Assembly: GCF_020921035.1 (NCBI RefSeq)
Contig: NC_063157.1
Span: 20,911,015-20,975,014 of the forward strand
Source: Rhodamnia argentea
Taxonomy: Eukaryota; Streptophyta; Magnoliopsida; Myrtales; Myrtaceae
Length of the DNA: 64,000 nt
Direction: 5' to 3'
The position numbers and the translations under genes were made by a program. The notes below the pieces were generated by a model. The model was given only the letters and a program-made list of their open reading frames with translations, did no database searches and was not told the DNA's origin. Of the stretch, positions 34,177-45,212 are shown piece by piece (within the stretch, counting starts at the first letter, position 1; the number at the start of each line of letters is the position of its first letter).

Positions 34177-35133
34177 ATGGAACACCACCCGGAGGAAATC
34201 GATGAAGTAATTGCTTCACTTCCTAAAGAGAGGGGGTTCCTGGCTCCTAATCTATGCCTTTACCAAAACTTTTGGTTCCCAGTGACCGTCCTTCCAAATG
34301 TCATCACATTCCAGAGGCACTTCAGAGCCAAAGACAATGACATTGTCCTAGCCTCTCAGCCCAAAGCTGGAACCACTTGGCTAAAAGCCCTGGTGTTCTC
34401 GATCGTAAACCGCCGCTACTTCGATATCTCGAACACGCCCTTGCTCACCTCCAATCCCCATGAACTCGTCCCTTTCTTGGAGTTCACCTTGTATGCGAAT
34501 AACACCAAACCCAATCTCGAGGACTTCCCGGAACCAAGGATCTTCTCTACACACCTTCCTTACTCATGCTTGCCTGAATCCGTGAAGCGATCGAATTGCC
34601 GGATTGTCTACATTTGTCGTAACCCATTAGATACTGTGGTTTCCTCGTGGCACTTTTTCAAGTCTCCGGTGCGGTCGGAGAATCAACCGGAGAGGTCAAT
34701 GGAAGAGCATTTCGAGACCTTTTGCGATGGCAAAACAGGGTTCGGACCCTTTTGGGATCAAACGGTGGGATACTGGAAAGAGAGCTTGGAGGAGCCGCAC
34801 AAGGTGTTGTTTTTGAAGTGCGAGGACTTGACGGAAAATGTCGTAGCACAGGTGAAGAAGGTGGCCGAGTTCGTGGGGCTTCCATTCTCTACGGGGGAAG
34901 AGGAGGCAGGTGTGATTCAAGGAATAGCTGAAACGTGTAGCTTGAGGAAGTTGAAGGACCTGGAGGTGAACAAGTCCGGCAAATTCATGCCCAACTTCGA
35001 GAACAGAAGCTACTTTAGGAAAGGAGAGGTGGGTGACTGGGCTAACAGTCTCAGTCCTCCCATGGTGGCACGTCTACATAGCATCATGGAAGAGAAGATG
35101 AGCCCTTTCGGGTTGGAGTTCAAAACGCGCTAG
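34177..35133 (+). CDS. Cytosolic sulfotransferase SOT-D, 318 aa
   Basis: Intronless PAPS-dependent sulfotransferase, the tandem twin of SOT-B. All family motifs are present: PKAGTTW (62-68), catalytic His126 in STHLPY, YICRNPLDTVVSSW (145-158) and RKGEVGDW (281-288). The coding sequence looks intact. Its upstream DNA lacks about 42 bp present before SOT-B, including the TATA box, so expression may be weak or altered. The start codon context (CACCATGG) is identical to SOT-B. Confidence 0.9.
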   Translation: MEHHPEEIDEVIASLPKERGFLAPNLCLYQNFWFPVTVLPNVITFQRHFRAKDNDIVLASQPKAGTTWLKALVFSIVNRRYFDISNTPLLTSNPHELVPFLEFTLYANNTKPNLEDFPEPRIFSTHLPYSCLPESVKRSNCRIVYICRNPLDTVVSSWHFFKSPVRSENQPERSMEEHFETFCDGKTGFGPFWDQTVGYWKESLEEPHKVLFLKCEDLTENVVAQVKKVAEFVGLPFSTGEEEAGVIQGIAETCSLRKLKDLEVNKSGKFMPNFENRSYFRKGEVGDWANSLSPPMVARLHSIMEEKMSPFGLEFKTR

Positions 35134-36863
35134 TCCTCATTCCCATATTCATTTTTCCACTTCAGTTGGTTTTTGGTACTGAGAATATCAACAGTACGTT
35201 TCTTATGATTCTGAACTCAATCTTTCTTCACCTTGAATCTCCCCACAAATACTATAGCGTGTGGAAAAGATTCAATGAGCAATTGCAGCGGGAGGGAGAC
35301 CTCGATTTTTCTGTTGCAGGACGACTAAACGATGACCACAATGAGATGCGGACAAGATATAAGGAAAGCATGCTTTGTCCGTCTCTCTTGCATTGAACCT
35401 AAGGAAGATCAGTTTACTCCAACATCTCCGTTACAACAAGCTCTATATATCAATTTATCTAACCAAGAGCAGGAGCAAACGATAATCAAACTTTTGGTAT
35501 GCCAACTTTTTCCTTTTTTACCTAATATGGTGATCCATCAAGCACGGAATATAAATTTTGAAATTTATCGATTAGAAAAAGAGACAAGCTCTCTGCTTAT
35601 TTTGCAAAAAAAAATATGACATTTTTGGAAGTTATTTACCGGAAAGTCATTTTCCAAGAAAATGATAATATTTTTCAGGCCTAATAGTTTAGGTACCATA
35701 TTGAATAAATTAAAAGTTAGGGATGACATTGCACGTTGGAATTAAAGTTCATAGGATATATTAAATAAATTAATAATTCATAAATCACATCGCATACTAT
35801 ATCAAAATTCAGAAATCATTTCTGTCATTATCCCCACGTGAGAGAGAAAGGGAGAGAGAGCTGCGATAGAGTCGAGCAGGTGCTAGGCAGGAAGGGACCA
35901 ATGTCGAGCGATCATGGGCTCCACGATGAGCCTGCCCAACCTAATCCAACCGAGACAAATGGGCCCGAATAGCAGTTTGGGCCAAGCCCGAGTTGCCTGA
36001 TCCAGGCCCACCCAGTCCGAGTAAATGGTAAGTTGGCTATTTTCTTGATGAGGCCTCAAATATGAGTAGCTCACTTAGCTCTACAATGTATGACTATGCT
36101 CGCTTTCGATATGGACCCGCCCGTGGAACGTGCCCACGTTTTATGCACTTGTAACATTTGATTGGGGTCTTGAGACTTGTGTACTCCTCCCACAAATGTA
36201 TGAAAGTTCAATGCCAACTGGCCGTCCAATCATTCTGGCTTAGTCACTGGTTAGCTTTCTGAACATGTGATGTGTAGAACGCGGACCCCGGAAACGCCAC
36301 AGTTCCAATCTTGGTGACATCCAGATCCACGTAAAAATCAACCGAGTCGTCGCAATCGAAGACAATCGCCCCACTTCCAACCGACAATCGTCCGTCTGTC
36401 TGCTTTTTCATTTTGTGGCCTGAAATCTCCGTCGCAAGCAACAAGGACGAATGGGAATCTGAGAAGAGGACATTATTGCTAAGATATATATTTAGAGCAA
36501 GATGCCGATTTGTCACATGGGTTAATGCTAAAATCACTTAATCCCCAAAGATTTTGTTAAAGAATGACTGTTCACAAGACAACCTTCGATCGACACTAAC
36601 AGTAGAGTAAATAATAATCTTGTTCGTAAGTTGTAATAGTTAACCGACAAAAACAGTAAGGTAGATAAGCAATTTGTGATTCTGTAGCAAAAAAAAAAAC
36701 AGTCCACTTGGAAATTTTTTAACATAATTGGTTATCTTAGAGACAATTGGCTGGACCAATAAATTACCAATCATTTTTCTTATGAACAATATTTTAATTT
36801 TACTACTGGTTATTCAAATTTACCACGGAGGGAACAAATTTCCATTAGGGGTCTGGGATCATT

Positions 36864-36881
36864 CTTCACGTGTATAAAGCG
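36864..36881 (+). promoter_or_regulatory. G-box plus TATA box of SOT-E
   Basis: Same CACGTGTATAAAG arrangement as before SOT-C, about 95 bp upstream of the start codon. Conserved without change after duplication. Confidence 0.6.
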
Positions 36882-36970
36882 GTGACCAAAAAAGAAACTA
36901 ACGCTCACTATCCACAAAAAGATCAGCACTTCACGTTCATCTCCTTGTTTCGATTCTTACTCGAACATCC

Positions 36971-37951
36971 ATGGCACACCAGCAACTTTCTTCGCTGTCC
37001 GACGTCGCAAGTAGTAAAGAGCATGACCAGGAGGATGCCATTGATGAACTAATTGCTTCACTTCCCATAAGCAAAGGCTTGGTTCGTCCTGTCCGTAGCC
37101 TTTATCAAAACTTCTGGTGCCCGACCTACTTGCTTCCGAACGTGATCGCGTTCCAGCGGCACTTCGAAGCCAAAGACAAGGACATTCTCCTGGTCTCTCA
37201 TCCCAAATCAGGGACCACCTGGCTAAAGGCCCTAGTTTTCTCCGTCGTCAACCGCTCCCGCTTCAACATCTCCAACACGCCCTTGCTCACTTCGAACCCC
37301 CATGAAGTAGTCCCTTTCATCGGGCGTAGGTCGTTGCCCGGCCTCGACGGTATGGTGGAGTCGAGGCTCTTGGCGATGCACATCCCTTACCCAGCCTTGC
37401 CGGAGAGCGTCCGGCAGTCGGACTGCCCGATCATTTACATCTGCCGGAACCCGCTGGACATCGTGGTTTCCTCTTGGCACTTCCACCGCCAGGTGGCACG
37501 GTCGGAGTGGTCCTTGGAGGAGCATTTCGAGACCTTTTGCCGAGGGGAAATCATGTTTGGGCCCTTTTGGGATCACATCACGGGGTACTGGAAGGAGAGC
37601 TTGGAGAGGCCACGGAAGGTGTTGTTCCTCAAGTACGAGGACTTGAAGGAGGATATAGTAGGACAGCTGAAGAAGGTGGCCGAGTTTGTGGGGCTTCCCT
37701 TCACTGAGGAGGAAGAGGAGGGCGGCGTGATTGAAGACATAGCCAAAATGTGTAGTTTCAAGACCCTCAAGGGCCTGGAGGTCAACAAATCCGGCAAATT
37801 ACTGAATACAATCATGGAGAAGAGAAGCCATTTCAGGAAAGGGGAGGTGGGTGATTGGGTTAACCATCTCACTCCTTCCATGGTGGATCGCCTCAACAAC
37901 ATCATGCAAGAGAAAATTAGCCCATTAGGGTTACGCTTCAAAACACGCTGA
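36971..37951 (+). CDS. Cytosolic sulfotransferase SOT-E, Met beside catalytic His, 326 aa
   Basis: Intronless twin of SOT-C. Motifs: PKSGTTW (78-84), His137, YICRNPLDIVVSSW (156-169) and RKGEVGDW (289-296). Residue 136 is Met (LLAMHIPY), whereas all four other cluster members have Thr directly before the catalytic His. The change is one C-to-T transition in an ACG codon, a CpG site. The rest of the ORF is intact and the promoter matches SOT-C. Whether activity survives is unknown. Confidence 0.9.
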   Translation: MAHQQLSSLSDVASSKEHDQEDAIDELIASLPISKGLVRPVRSLYQNFWCPTYLLPNVIAFQRHFEAKDKDILLVSHPKSGTTWLKALVFSVVNRSRFNISNTPLLTSNPHEVVPFIGRRSLPGLDGMVESRLLAMHIPYPALPESVRQSDCPIIYICRNPLDIVVSSWHFHRQVARSEWSLEEHFETFCRGEIMFGPFWDHITGYWKESLERPRKVLFLKYEDLKEDIVGQLKKVAEFVGLPFTEEEEEGGVIEDIAKMCSFKTLKGLEVNKSGKLLNTIMEKRSHFRKGEVGDWVNHLTPSMVDRLNNIMQEKISPLGLRFKTR

Positions 37952-38411
37952 GTGTTAATCACTTCCGCTTTCTCTATGCATGTCAGTAGAAATAAGCGAA
38001 GTCAATAATGGATAGATCCGCAATCCTCCTTCCTCGTTGGTGTAGTACAAAGATCTCAATAATCATTGACTTCTCTGTCGCTAGAGACCAAACAAGTATT
38101 TGATGTTGATTAGCTGTAAGGAAAGGAAAAAGAGAGAGGGTGTTTTGCGTTCGAAATCACAATCTGCTCTATAGTTCACAATCTCATCTCATGTTCCTTT
38201 GTTTTTGGAATAGAATGTTCTTCGAGAACTGGATAGGAGTTTTGAAATCAGGGGATTAGAAAGAGAAAAGGAGGGAGGAAAAAAAAATTATACTTAAACT
38301 GTCTTACTTGTCACTATGATGCCAAGGGTTCATATACAGATTGGGAAATTAAAAACGAAGTAATGAATCTAAGAGTTTTGACTAGATAAGCACGTCATAC
38401 TTCATCGGCAC

Positions 38412-41180
38412 TAAGGCTCTGTTTGTTTCGCCGAAAACAAATGATTTCGATAATATTTGCCTAATAATATCACTCGTATTGCTTGAAGTAATTAGTCAAT
38501 GAAAAATATCTTAACTATTAATAAGAATATATCTCTAAAAATTTTCGTAGACAATGAAAATATTTTTCATTAGTTCATTTTTATAAGTGTTGAGAGTGAC
38601 CATTTTTAGCATAATCGATTACCATACTGAAAAAAAAAAAAAAATATCGCGAAACTTATTGATTTTTTTCCCACCTTAACTTTTGAGTAGGCTACTCATC
38701 TAAATGTGAAATCACATAGACTTTGTCCCCGATTTGGTTCATGATGGACATAAAACGATTATGATCCAACCAAATGTCACAAAATGATGGAAGGGAACCT
38801 ATTTACTAACTATTCGATTTCTTGCAAATTTCCTAATCTAACGCGGGTGTCCCGCTTTGATTACATGTGAGACGTAGACTTACTTTGATATACAGAATGA
38901 TCAGAAATTATGGGGGTTTCAATCCCATCCTATTGTAAATTACAAATCTGTTAATCATGAGAAACCAAACCGAAATATGGATATATGCCAATTTTGGCTA
39001 AACCTTGCTTATGAAGCACCTGCGAGTACCCCAAAATAAAGGCCTTCCCAATTATTAAAATGCGCGATCATGTGTTTGGCGCAATCAGCCATAAGAGGTT
39101 TACCTAGCACCATGTTAAGAAATTGATGAAGGTGTGTGCACAAGAAATTAATAAAACTAACTTGCTAGGAATTGATTATGGGGTCCGTCATCACATGTGT
39201 TTCAAGGATATGCGACGCCTATAAAGCAATGAACTTGCCGGACTCTCTTTATGTGTGATGCACGTTCCTTGCTCATCCATGTCGTTCAGCGTCAAGCGGT
39301 TGGATTGTCGGATTATCTGTCGGAATCCATTGCACATTCCTTACTCATATGAGTTAGTCACCGACTTTATTTTTTCGATTAAGTTTTCCAAATAGAAAAG
39401 TGGTTAAATTGACAAAAAAAAAAAATACATATGGTTAACTAACTCATAGTAGAGTTGGTAGCCAACTAGTCAACGGTTTGATCAAAGAAATGTTGATAAT
39501 GCATTTAAATTTAAAGTGAGTAATGTCATTATAACAGTTGGTAAATTTAAGTACAGTTAACAAATGTAAATAAAAATTGGTAAAAGGGAAGAAAAGTTGG
39601 TAATTGAAAAAGAGAGCAACATTGGAAAATAACTCAAATGGGAGTTGGTAATCGAAAACTAGTTGATCATTTAATGTGAGAAAGCCGTTAGGTCGCTTTA
39701 ATTAAGTTTAGTAAATTCGGAAAAAAAAATTGATAAATTTAATCGGTTGCTAAGAAATGCAAACAAAAGCTTACAAACGATAACAAAAGTTGGCATATTA
39801 TAAAGAGAATAAACATCGATAGTAAACTCAATATGAGAGTTAACAATAATATGTTATATTTCAATAAAGATATGCGTTGAGTAACTAATATGAGAGCTAG
39901 CGATAATGGGTTGGCGATAACTCAATTAAGAGTTGAAAATGTAGATAGGTAATTTAGATTGATAATTTGTAAATATAGAAAATGGATTGCTAAACAAGCA
40001 AATAGAATTTGATACATAGAAATTGGTAACTTAAGAAAAAAATGTGCTCGTAAGTAATTCAAATGAGAATTGGTAATACCAAATTAGTCGGCAATTCTAT
40101 CCGACAAAACTTAGTAAATTATTGGGGTCTTACTACCTGGCTAGATATAATGTCTGGTGGCTTCTCGATCAATAAATTAGGAAATGAGAGCGACACCATA
40201 TGGACCCACGTAGAAGGGGCCTAACCTCTCATGTACATTTGAGATATGCTTGGAGTACGTGAGAAGGTGATAAATGCGCCAACTATATAATCGTGTTACA
40301 ATGATGTGGCCAACAAAAATTAAACCTGTCAAAATGGGTCATGAACATATTAAATTAGTTATATTCACTAAATGGGTAATAACTGAGTTTTGACTTGCTT
40401 AAACCTAACCCACCTCTATGACTCTCTCTTGTGCGCACGCGATCTTGCGCTTATTCACTCTGTGCTCTCACTTCAATTTGGATATGAGTTTTCATAGATT
40501 TTGTTAAATATGAAAGTGTTTTAACAATATGAGTCAAGTTGAGTATGGATCAAGTCGATTATATGTTACTAGATTTGTATTATATGAAAAAAAGTCACTT
40601 TGGGCCGGACCATTTTCAATCCAACCCAATCTACCTGTTTGACGGGTCTAGCGGGAACAACTCAAAAACCCAATCAGCTATTCAATTCATTGCACGACAA
40701 GGGACTCAACATGATGCGTTTGGTTCAACTTTGGGGCTCTAAAGATCTTTGGGTAAATGTTAGGGCGTTTGGGAAATTTTTTCGGTATCATTTTGAGCAA
40801 ATGCAATTATTGGCCAAGCTGAAAGTCCAAGTCAGGTGGGAATCTCCTACGGCTTTCAACATTTTTTGAAAGGCAACTTTTAGGGTTTTAATGAATTTTT
40901 CATCGTCTTGCTTACCCCTCACTAGTTTTATTTTCCTATAAAAAAAGAAAGTGTGAAAGAGAAAAAAGATAACAAAATACTTAAAAAATTATTTAAAAAA
41001 AAATAAAAAATTATTAAAAGATGTGTACAGTGAAAATTGATTTTCCTGTGAAAAATATTTTCTAATTTTTTTTCGGGTTTCATCCAAACACCGAAAAATA
41101 TAGTCATTTTCCTGTAAAATGATTTGTTGAAAAATATTTTCCAAAAACGCTTTATTTTTCGTGAAATAAATGGAACCTTG
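38412..41180. mobile_element. Candidate TIR-bounded element enclosing a SOT fragment (unit 2)
   Basis: Counterpart of 26,224-28,985. The left end TAAGGCTCTGTTTGTTTCGC is closer here to the inverted right end than in unit 1. It contains the second copy of the dispersed repeat (about 40,330-40,660) and the SOT fragment. The same doubts apply. Confidence 0.35.
39224..39332 (+). pseudogene. Sulfotransferase pseudogene fragment (unit 2)
   Basis: Same remnant as in unit 1. The 24-codon stretch at 39,261-39,332 keeps Cys in CRNPL (Arg in unit 1) and has Leu for Ser in VKRLDC. So the fragment was already truncated before the tandem duplication and has drifted since. Confidence 0.68.
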
Positions 41181-41356
41181 GCTCCTTTCCTTTTCTTTGT
41201 GATACTAACCGAATAATAAAAGTCTCCATTTCCCTTGTGCTATCTTGCCGGCAATAACCTCTCATACATTCATCCTTCCCGTGTTTTGGCTTAATTCCCT
41301 TCCACATACTAACGTATAAACCAAAGACTAACGGCGATCCATCAAGCATGGAGTAC

Positions 41357-41762
41357 AAATTTTCAAATAAAGGCATAAAATGCTCTCATTTTCTCAAACA
41401 AGAGCATAAAGTGAATTTTATTTCAAAGAAGGGCTTGAAGAGACCATATCATTATCAAATTAGGGCATGAAGTGGCCATGACAATTTTAAATAAGGGCTT
41501 GACACCGACTAGCTAAATATTCCAACCGATCAAGGGCATTTTGATCCAAAAACAATTGTAATTCAAAATTATTATTTTATTTTTTTCCTTTCTTTTTTTT
41601 TTCCTTTGTTGCAGCTTGCAAGGGTCACCTTCTCGATCATGGCCAATGGCTGGCCTTCAACCACTGAAGAAAAGATAAAAAATAGTAAAAGGGAAAAAGA
41701 AAGAAAAAAAAGGAAAAAATTTCAAAAATAAAAATAAAAGACGAAAATACCTTTAACCAGCT
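41357..41762. mobile_element. Long-TIR MITE, truncated by LTR insertion (unit 2)
   Basis: Left arm and centre of the MITE described at 29,161. The sequence diverges from unit 1 immediately after AACCAGCT, where the LTR start TGTCGCGACC takes over. Confidence 0.6.
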
Positions 41763-43148
41763 TGTCGCGACCTAAAAAATCAATTTTTCAAGCTAATGGA
41801 TTATGAGGTTAATTTTGATGACTAACCTAATACGGACTCTCCCAAGTCCTACCAAATCGCAACTTTGGTTAATTAGAATGATTTAGGATTCGGAGTCGCC
41901 ACTAACCATTTTGGGTAGGTTGATTAGAGAACTAAATAAAAATAGCGGGAGGACTATTCTTATTTCTACGAACCGGAGATTGTGGATTCGGGGACTTGGT
42001 TACATTAACTAATCAAAGCTAATGCCCTTTCGGTACCTTAATTCCATGAAAATCCTATATTTGACAACTTGATTGAGTTCACTTCAAAGTTTAGAAGATG
42101 GGGTTCTTTTTGGGGTTCGCTTATTTAAATGAATGCAATGCATGTATGCTTGCAATGACAATGAATTCTACCTAAATGACAATATGATATGCTCATGCAA
42201 AAATGCAAGACAAACAATGATATGCAAAGTTTAAATGACTAATTAGTGCATGCAAAATGATGTAAGATAATCTATCCTAATGGCGTGCAAAAAGCATGAA
42301 ACTAGCTATCCTATGACGCCGACTACATTTGACACGAAAACTATATTTAGCCTAAGTGACATGCAACTTTAGGTTAAATGATTTAAACATATAAATTAAT
42401 TTTAACTGACCTAGAATGCATGGTCCTAAACGCGATACTACATGACATGCGTATGACGTGGTAAAAAAAAAACATGAACATGCAACACATGATATGCGAA
42501 GTTATATGATATGTAGATGTGCAAAATGTTATTTTTAGAACATGGAAGACAACCAATGGGATATACAAAAGTATGAATGCATGGATGATATATGCTAATG
42601 TCCGAAAATATGGATGAAGGACTAAATGGTATACGAAAATATGATGCGATCAAAAGATAAAGCAATATCTCAAACGAGCAGATTTTTATTTTTGGAAACA
42701 CAACTTAAAGATATGCAAGTGATATTTCGAAAATATGGAATGCAATATATGATACTCGAAAATATATGAAGTGAATTTGGCTAGATAAATGAAATAATGC
42801 AGAATAGATATGCATGGAACGTGAGATATGTGAAAAATAACATGAAGATATGCATGGGATTTTTTTTGTAATTTTTTCGTAAATAAGATGAGATATCCAT
42901 GAAATCACACAAGATGACAATGAACTGATTTTCGTTCCTTTTCTTTGAATTTTCGACTAGATTAAGAATATTCTGATTTGATTCTCTTTACCTAAATTTT
43001 CAAGATAAACTTAATGAGATAAAGTTTTTAGGAAACCTTATCTTCCTAAAGATTTAATCAGACATGGCTTATAAGAAACCATATCTCACTAATTTTTAGG
43101 ATTTTTTTTAAAGTTTATCAGGAAATTTAAATCAAACAAGATCCCAAT
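41763..43148 (-). mobile_element. Diverged Tat-type LTR, left part (outer element)
   Basis: Begins TGTCGCGACCTAAAAAAT and keeps, in the same order as the inner LTRs, GGACTCTCCCAAGTCC, GGAGTCGCCACTAA, GGTAGGTTGATTAGA, GCGAACCGGAGA-like and GCCCTTTCGGTACC blocks, with many differences. It is a relative, not a copy, of the inner element. From about 42,120 it becomes rich in ATGATATGC/ATGCAAAA motifs. The inner element inserted at 43,148, leaving CCAAT on each side. Confidence 0.65.
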
Positions 43149-44549
43149 TGTCGCGACCTAAAAAATAAACAAGTTAATTTTCGGGCTAATGGATTATCAG
43201 GTTAATTAATTAACTAACCTAACTCGGACTCTCTCAAGTCCATACCAAATCGCAACTTAAGGTTCAAATAATTAACATGCAATGTGTTTTGAATTTGGAG
43301 TCGCCACTAATCATTTTCGGTAGGTTGATTAGAAACCTAAATAAAATAGCGGGAGAAGACTATCTTATTTCCGCGAACCGGAGATTTTGAATTCGGGGAT
43401 TTGATTACGCTAGATTACTCTAACGCCCTTTCGGTACCATTTTCATGAAAAATATTTGATTTGGCAATTTTGATGGATTTTACTTGAAATTCAAAGATGC
43501 AATTTTTTGATTTTTTCTTCTTTTTTATGGGGATGTAAAACATTGAACTTTGTACGATATACACCATGGGTGATTTAGAAAGAAAGAAAACACAGCCAAT
43601 CACGAGTATTTACAAAAATAAATTAACATGTAATAATGCTAAATTTTGGGACACGTGACATGTCTAAAATAAACAAACAAATGTTCACACCAAACGATTA
43701 CATTTTTGTAGATCGAGATGGAAAGGGTTACCTTCTATTACACAAAATCTTACTCACGTACACGTTATGGCTTCCTTCAAGATCTCGGAGTTGGAAGAAC
43801 GTGGCTATCGTCGAAAAAAGGCAAGCAGTGGCGTTGTTGGATGGCGAGAGGCGAAGTACGTGCCGGGACTCGTCGAAGATGATGCTCGACTAAAACTCTT
43901 TTCTTCACTCTCAAATTTTCTCTTACGATTTTTCTCAAGAACTCTCTTTTTTCCTCTCTAAAGAATTTCTCTCACAAATTCTCTCAATTCTCTTCCACTC
44001 TAAAACTCTCTCAATTCTCTCTCACTCTCCCCCTAAAACTCTTCTCAAGAGCTCTCTTTTATAGGCAAAGTTCTCCATCCTTCATTCTTCATCTTCACTT
44101 CTTCACCTTCCATTTTCATCTTCTCTTTTTCATCTTCATTTCTTCACCTTCCATTTTCATCTTCCCTTCTTCATATTCATCTTCCCTTCACCATCTTCCT
44201 TTCATTATCTTCTCTTCTTTATCTTCTCTTCACCATCTTCCTTTCATTATCTTCTATTCACCATCTTCCTTTCTCCATCTTCTTTTGGTATTTGCAATGC
44301 AGTCCCCGAAGTTTCAAGTATTTGCAATACAGTCCCCGAAGTTTTAAGTATTTGCAATACAGTCCCTGAAGTTTCAAATCTTCTCGGTGTATTTTTCCAT
44401 CCCGTGCCTAGTCTAGACGCATGCTAAATTAAGTGTTACGCTTGCCCAATTATATGCCAATGCAATGTACGCTAAAAATAAATATGTGAGATGATTTTTT
44501 TTATAATTTTTATGCAAAAAATAGATTAGTCAAAATTTAGGCGTCAACA
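43149..44549 (-). repeat. 3' LTR (element orientation), 1,401 bp
   Basis: Starts TGTCGCGACC and ends GCGTCAACA on the plus strand, preceded by CCAAT. It is slightly shorter than its partner through a 14-bp loss in the TTCATCTTC repeat near 44,170-44,190. Confidence 0.92.
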
Positions 44550-44563
44550 GTTGCCCCTCTTTG
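44550..44563 (-). other. Polypurine tract
   Basis: CAAAGAGGGGCAAC on the minus strand, directly upstream of the 3' LTR. It confirms the element's orientation. Confidence 0.7.
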
Positions 44564-44920
44564 AGTGGAGGCTCGTAGAGGTTCCGCTCAAAGATAAAAT
44601 TGAACCCTAAATTTTGACAGTGCAAATGATGAATGAGCTTTTTAGCGGGAGTTTTAATCCCATTTTTTATGTAATGAAGTGATGCAGATATGCAAGACTG
44701 TAAATAACATGTGTCATAATTCCTCTTTTCCATGTTAGAGAAACCTGCACATGGATCGCATACAAGAATACCTGTTTTACCAAATTTCTCGTAAGCTAAT
44801 GGTTCTCTTAATTTCCAAGTTTCTTTTTGCGGATGCAAGGATTTTAAGGTATCGGTGCCTTATACGTTACCGGAGGCTTCTTTTCGGTGCGAGACAACGC
44901 AAAATATGTGTGTCGTTTGA

Positions 44921-45212
44921 GATCACAAGAGCTACGTCGTTGTGAGTCGAAAGAAGTGGAATCAAGTTCACAAGAGCTACGTCGTTGTGAGTTGATTAAA
45001 TGTTGAAATCGCAAGTGCATATGTCTTCACGATTCGACAAAGGGGAAACAAAATCATAAGAACTACGTCATTATGATTTGGTTTGGATCAAAACCATGGG
45101 TGCTTATGTCTTCATGATTTGATAAAGGAGCCGAAAATCATAGGAGCTATGCCATTATGATTTGATAAGATGTCAAGATCGCCAGTGCATATGTCTTCAC
45201 GACTCGATAGAA
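44921..45212. repeat. Tandem repeat, ~85-bp units, Tat 3' region
   Basis: About three and a half diverged units, each with an ATCACAAGAGCTACGTCGTT-like block (partly self-complementary) followed by GCATATGTCTTCACGATTCG. It lies close to the polypurine tract. Confidence 0.7.

Larger units (their letters stand above)
33588..41762 (+). repeat. Tandem duplication unit 2 (cut by a retroelement)
   Basis: Direct, highly similar copy of 21,417-29,574. It stops exactly where an LTR begins (TGTCGCGACC at 41,763), inside the long-TIR MITE. The remainder of unit 2 is expected beyond the retroelement block, outside this window. 37,952-41,762 parallels 25,763-29,574 and needs no separate gene calls apart from the pseudogene fragment. 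Confidence 0.88.

Noticed and set aside
43636..43961. Plus-strand ORFs in the LTR, repeated at 59,450-59,775
   Set aside because: Present in both LTRs and antisense to the element; they arise from LTR sequence and match no domain.
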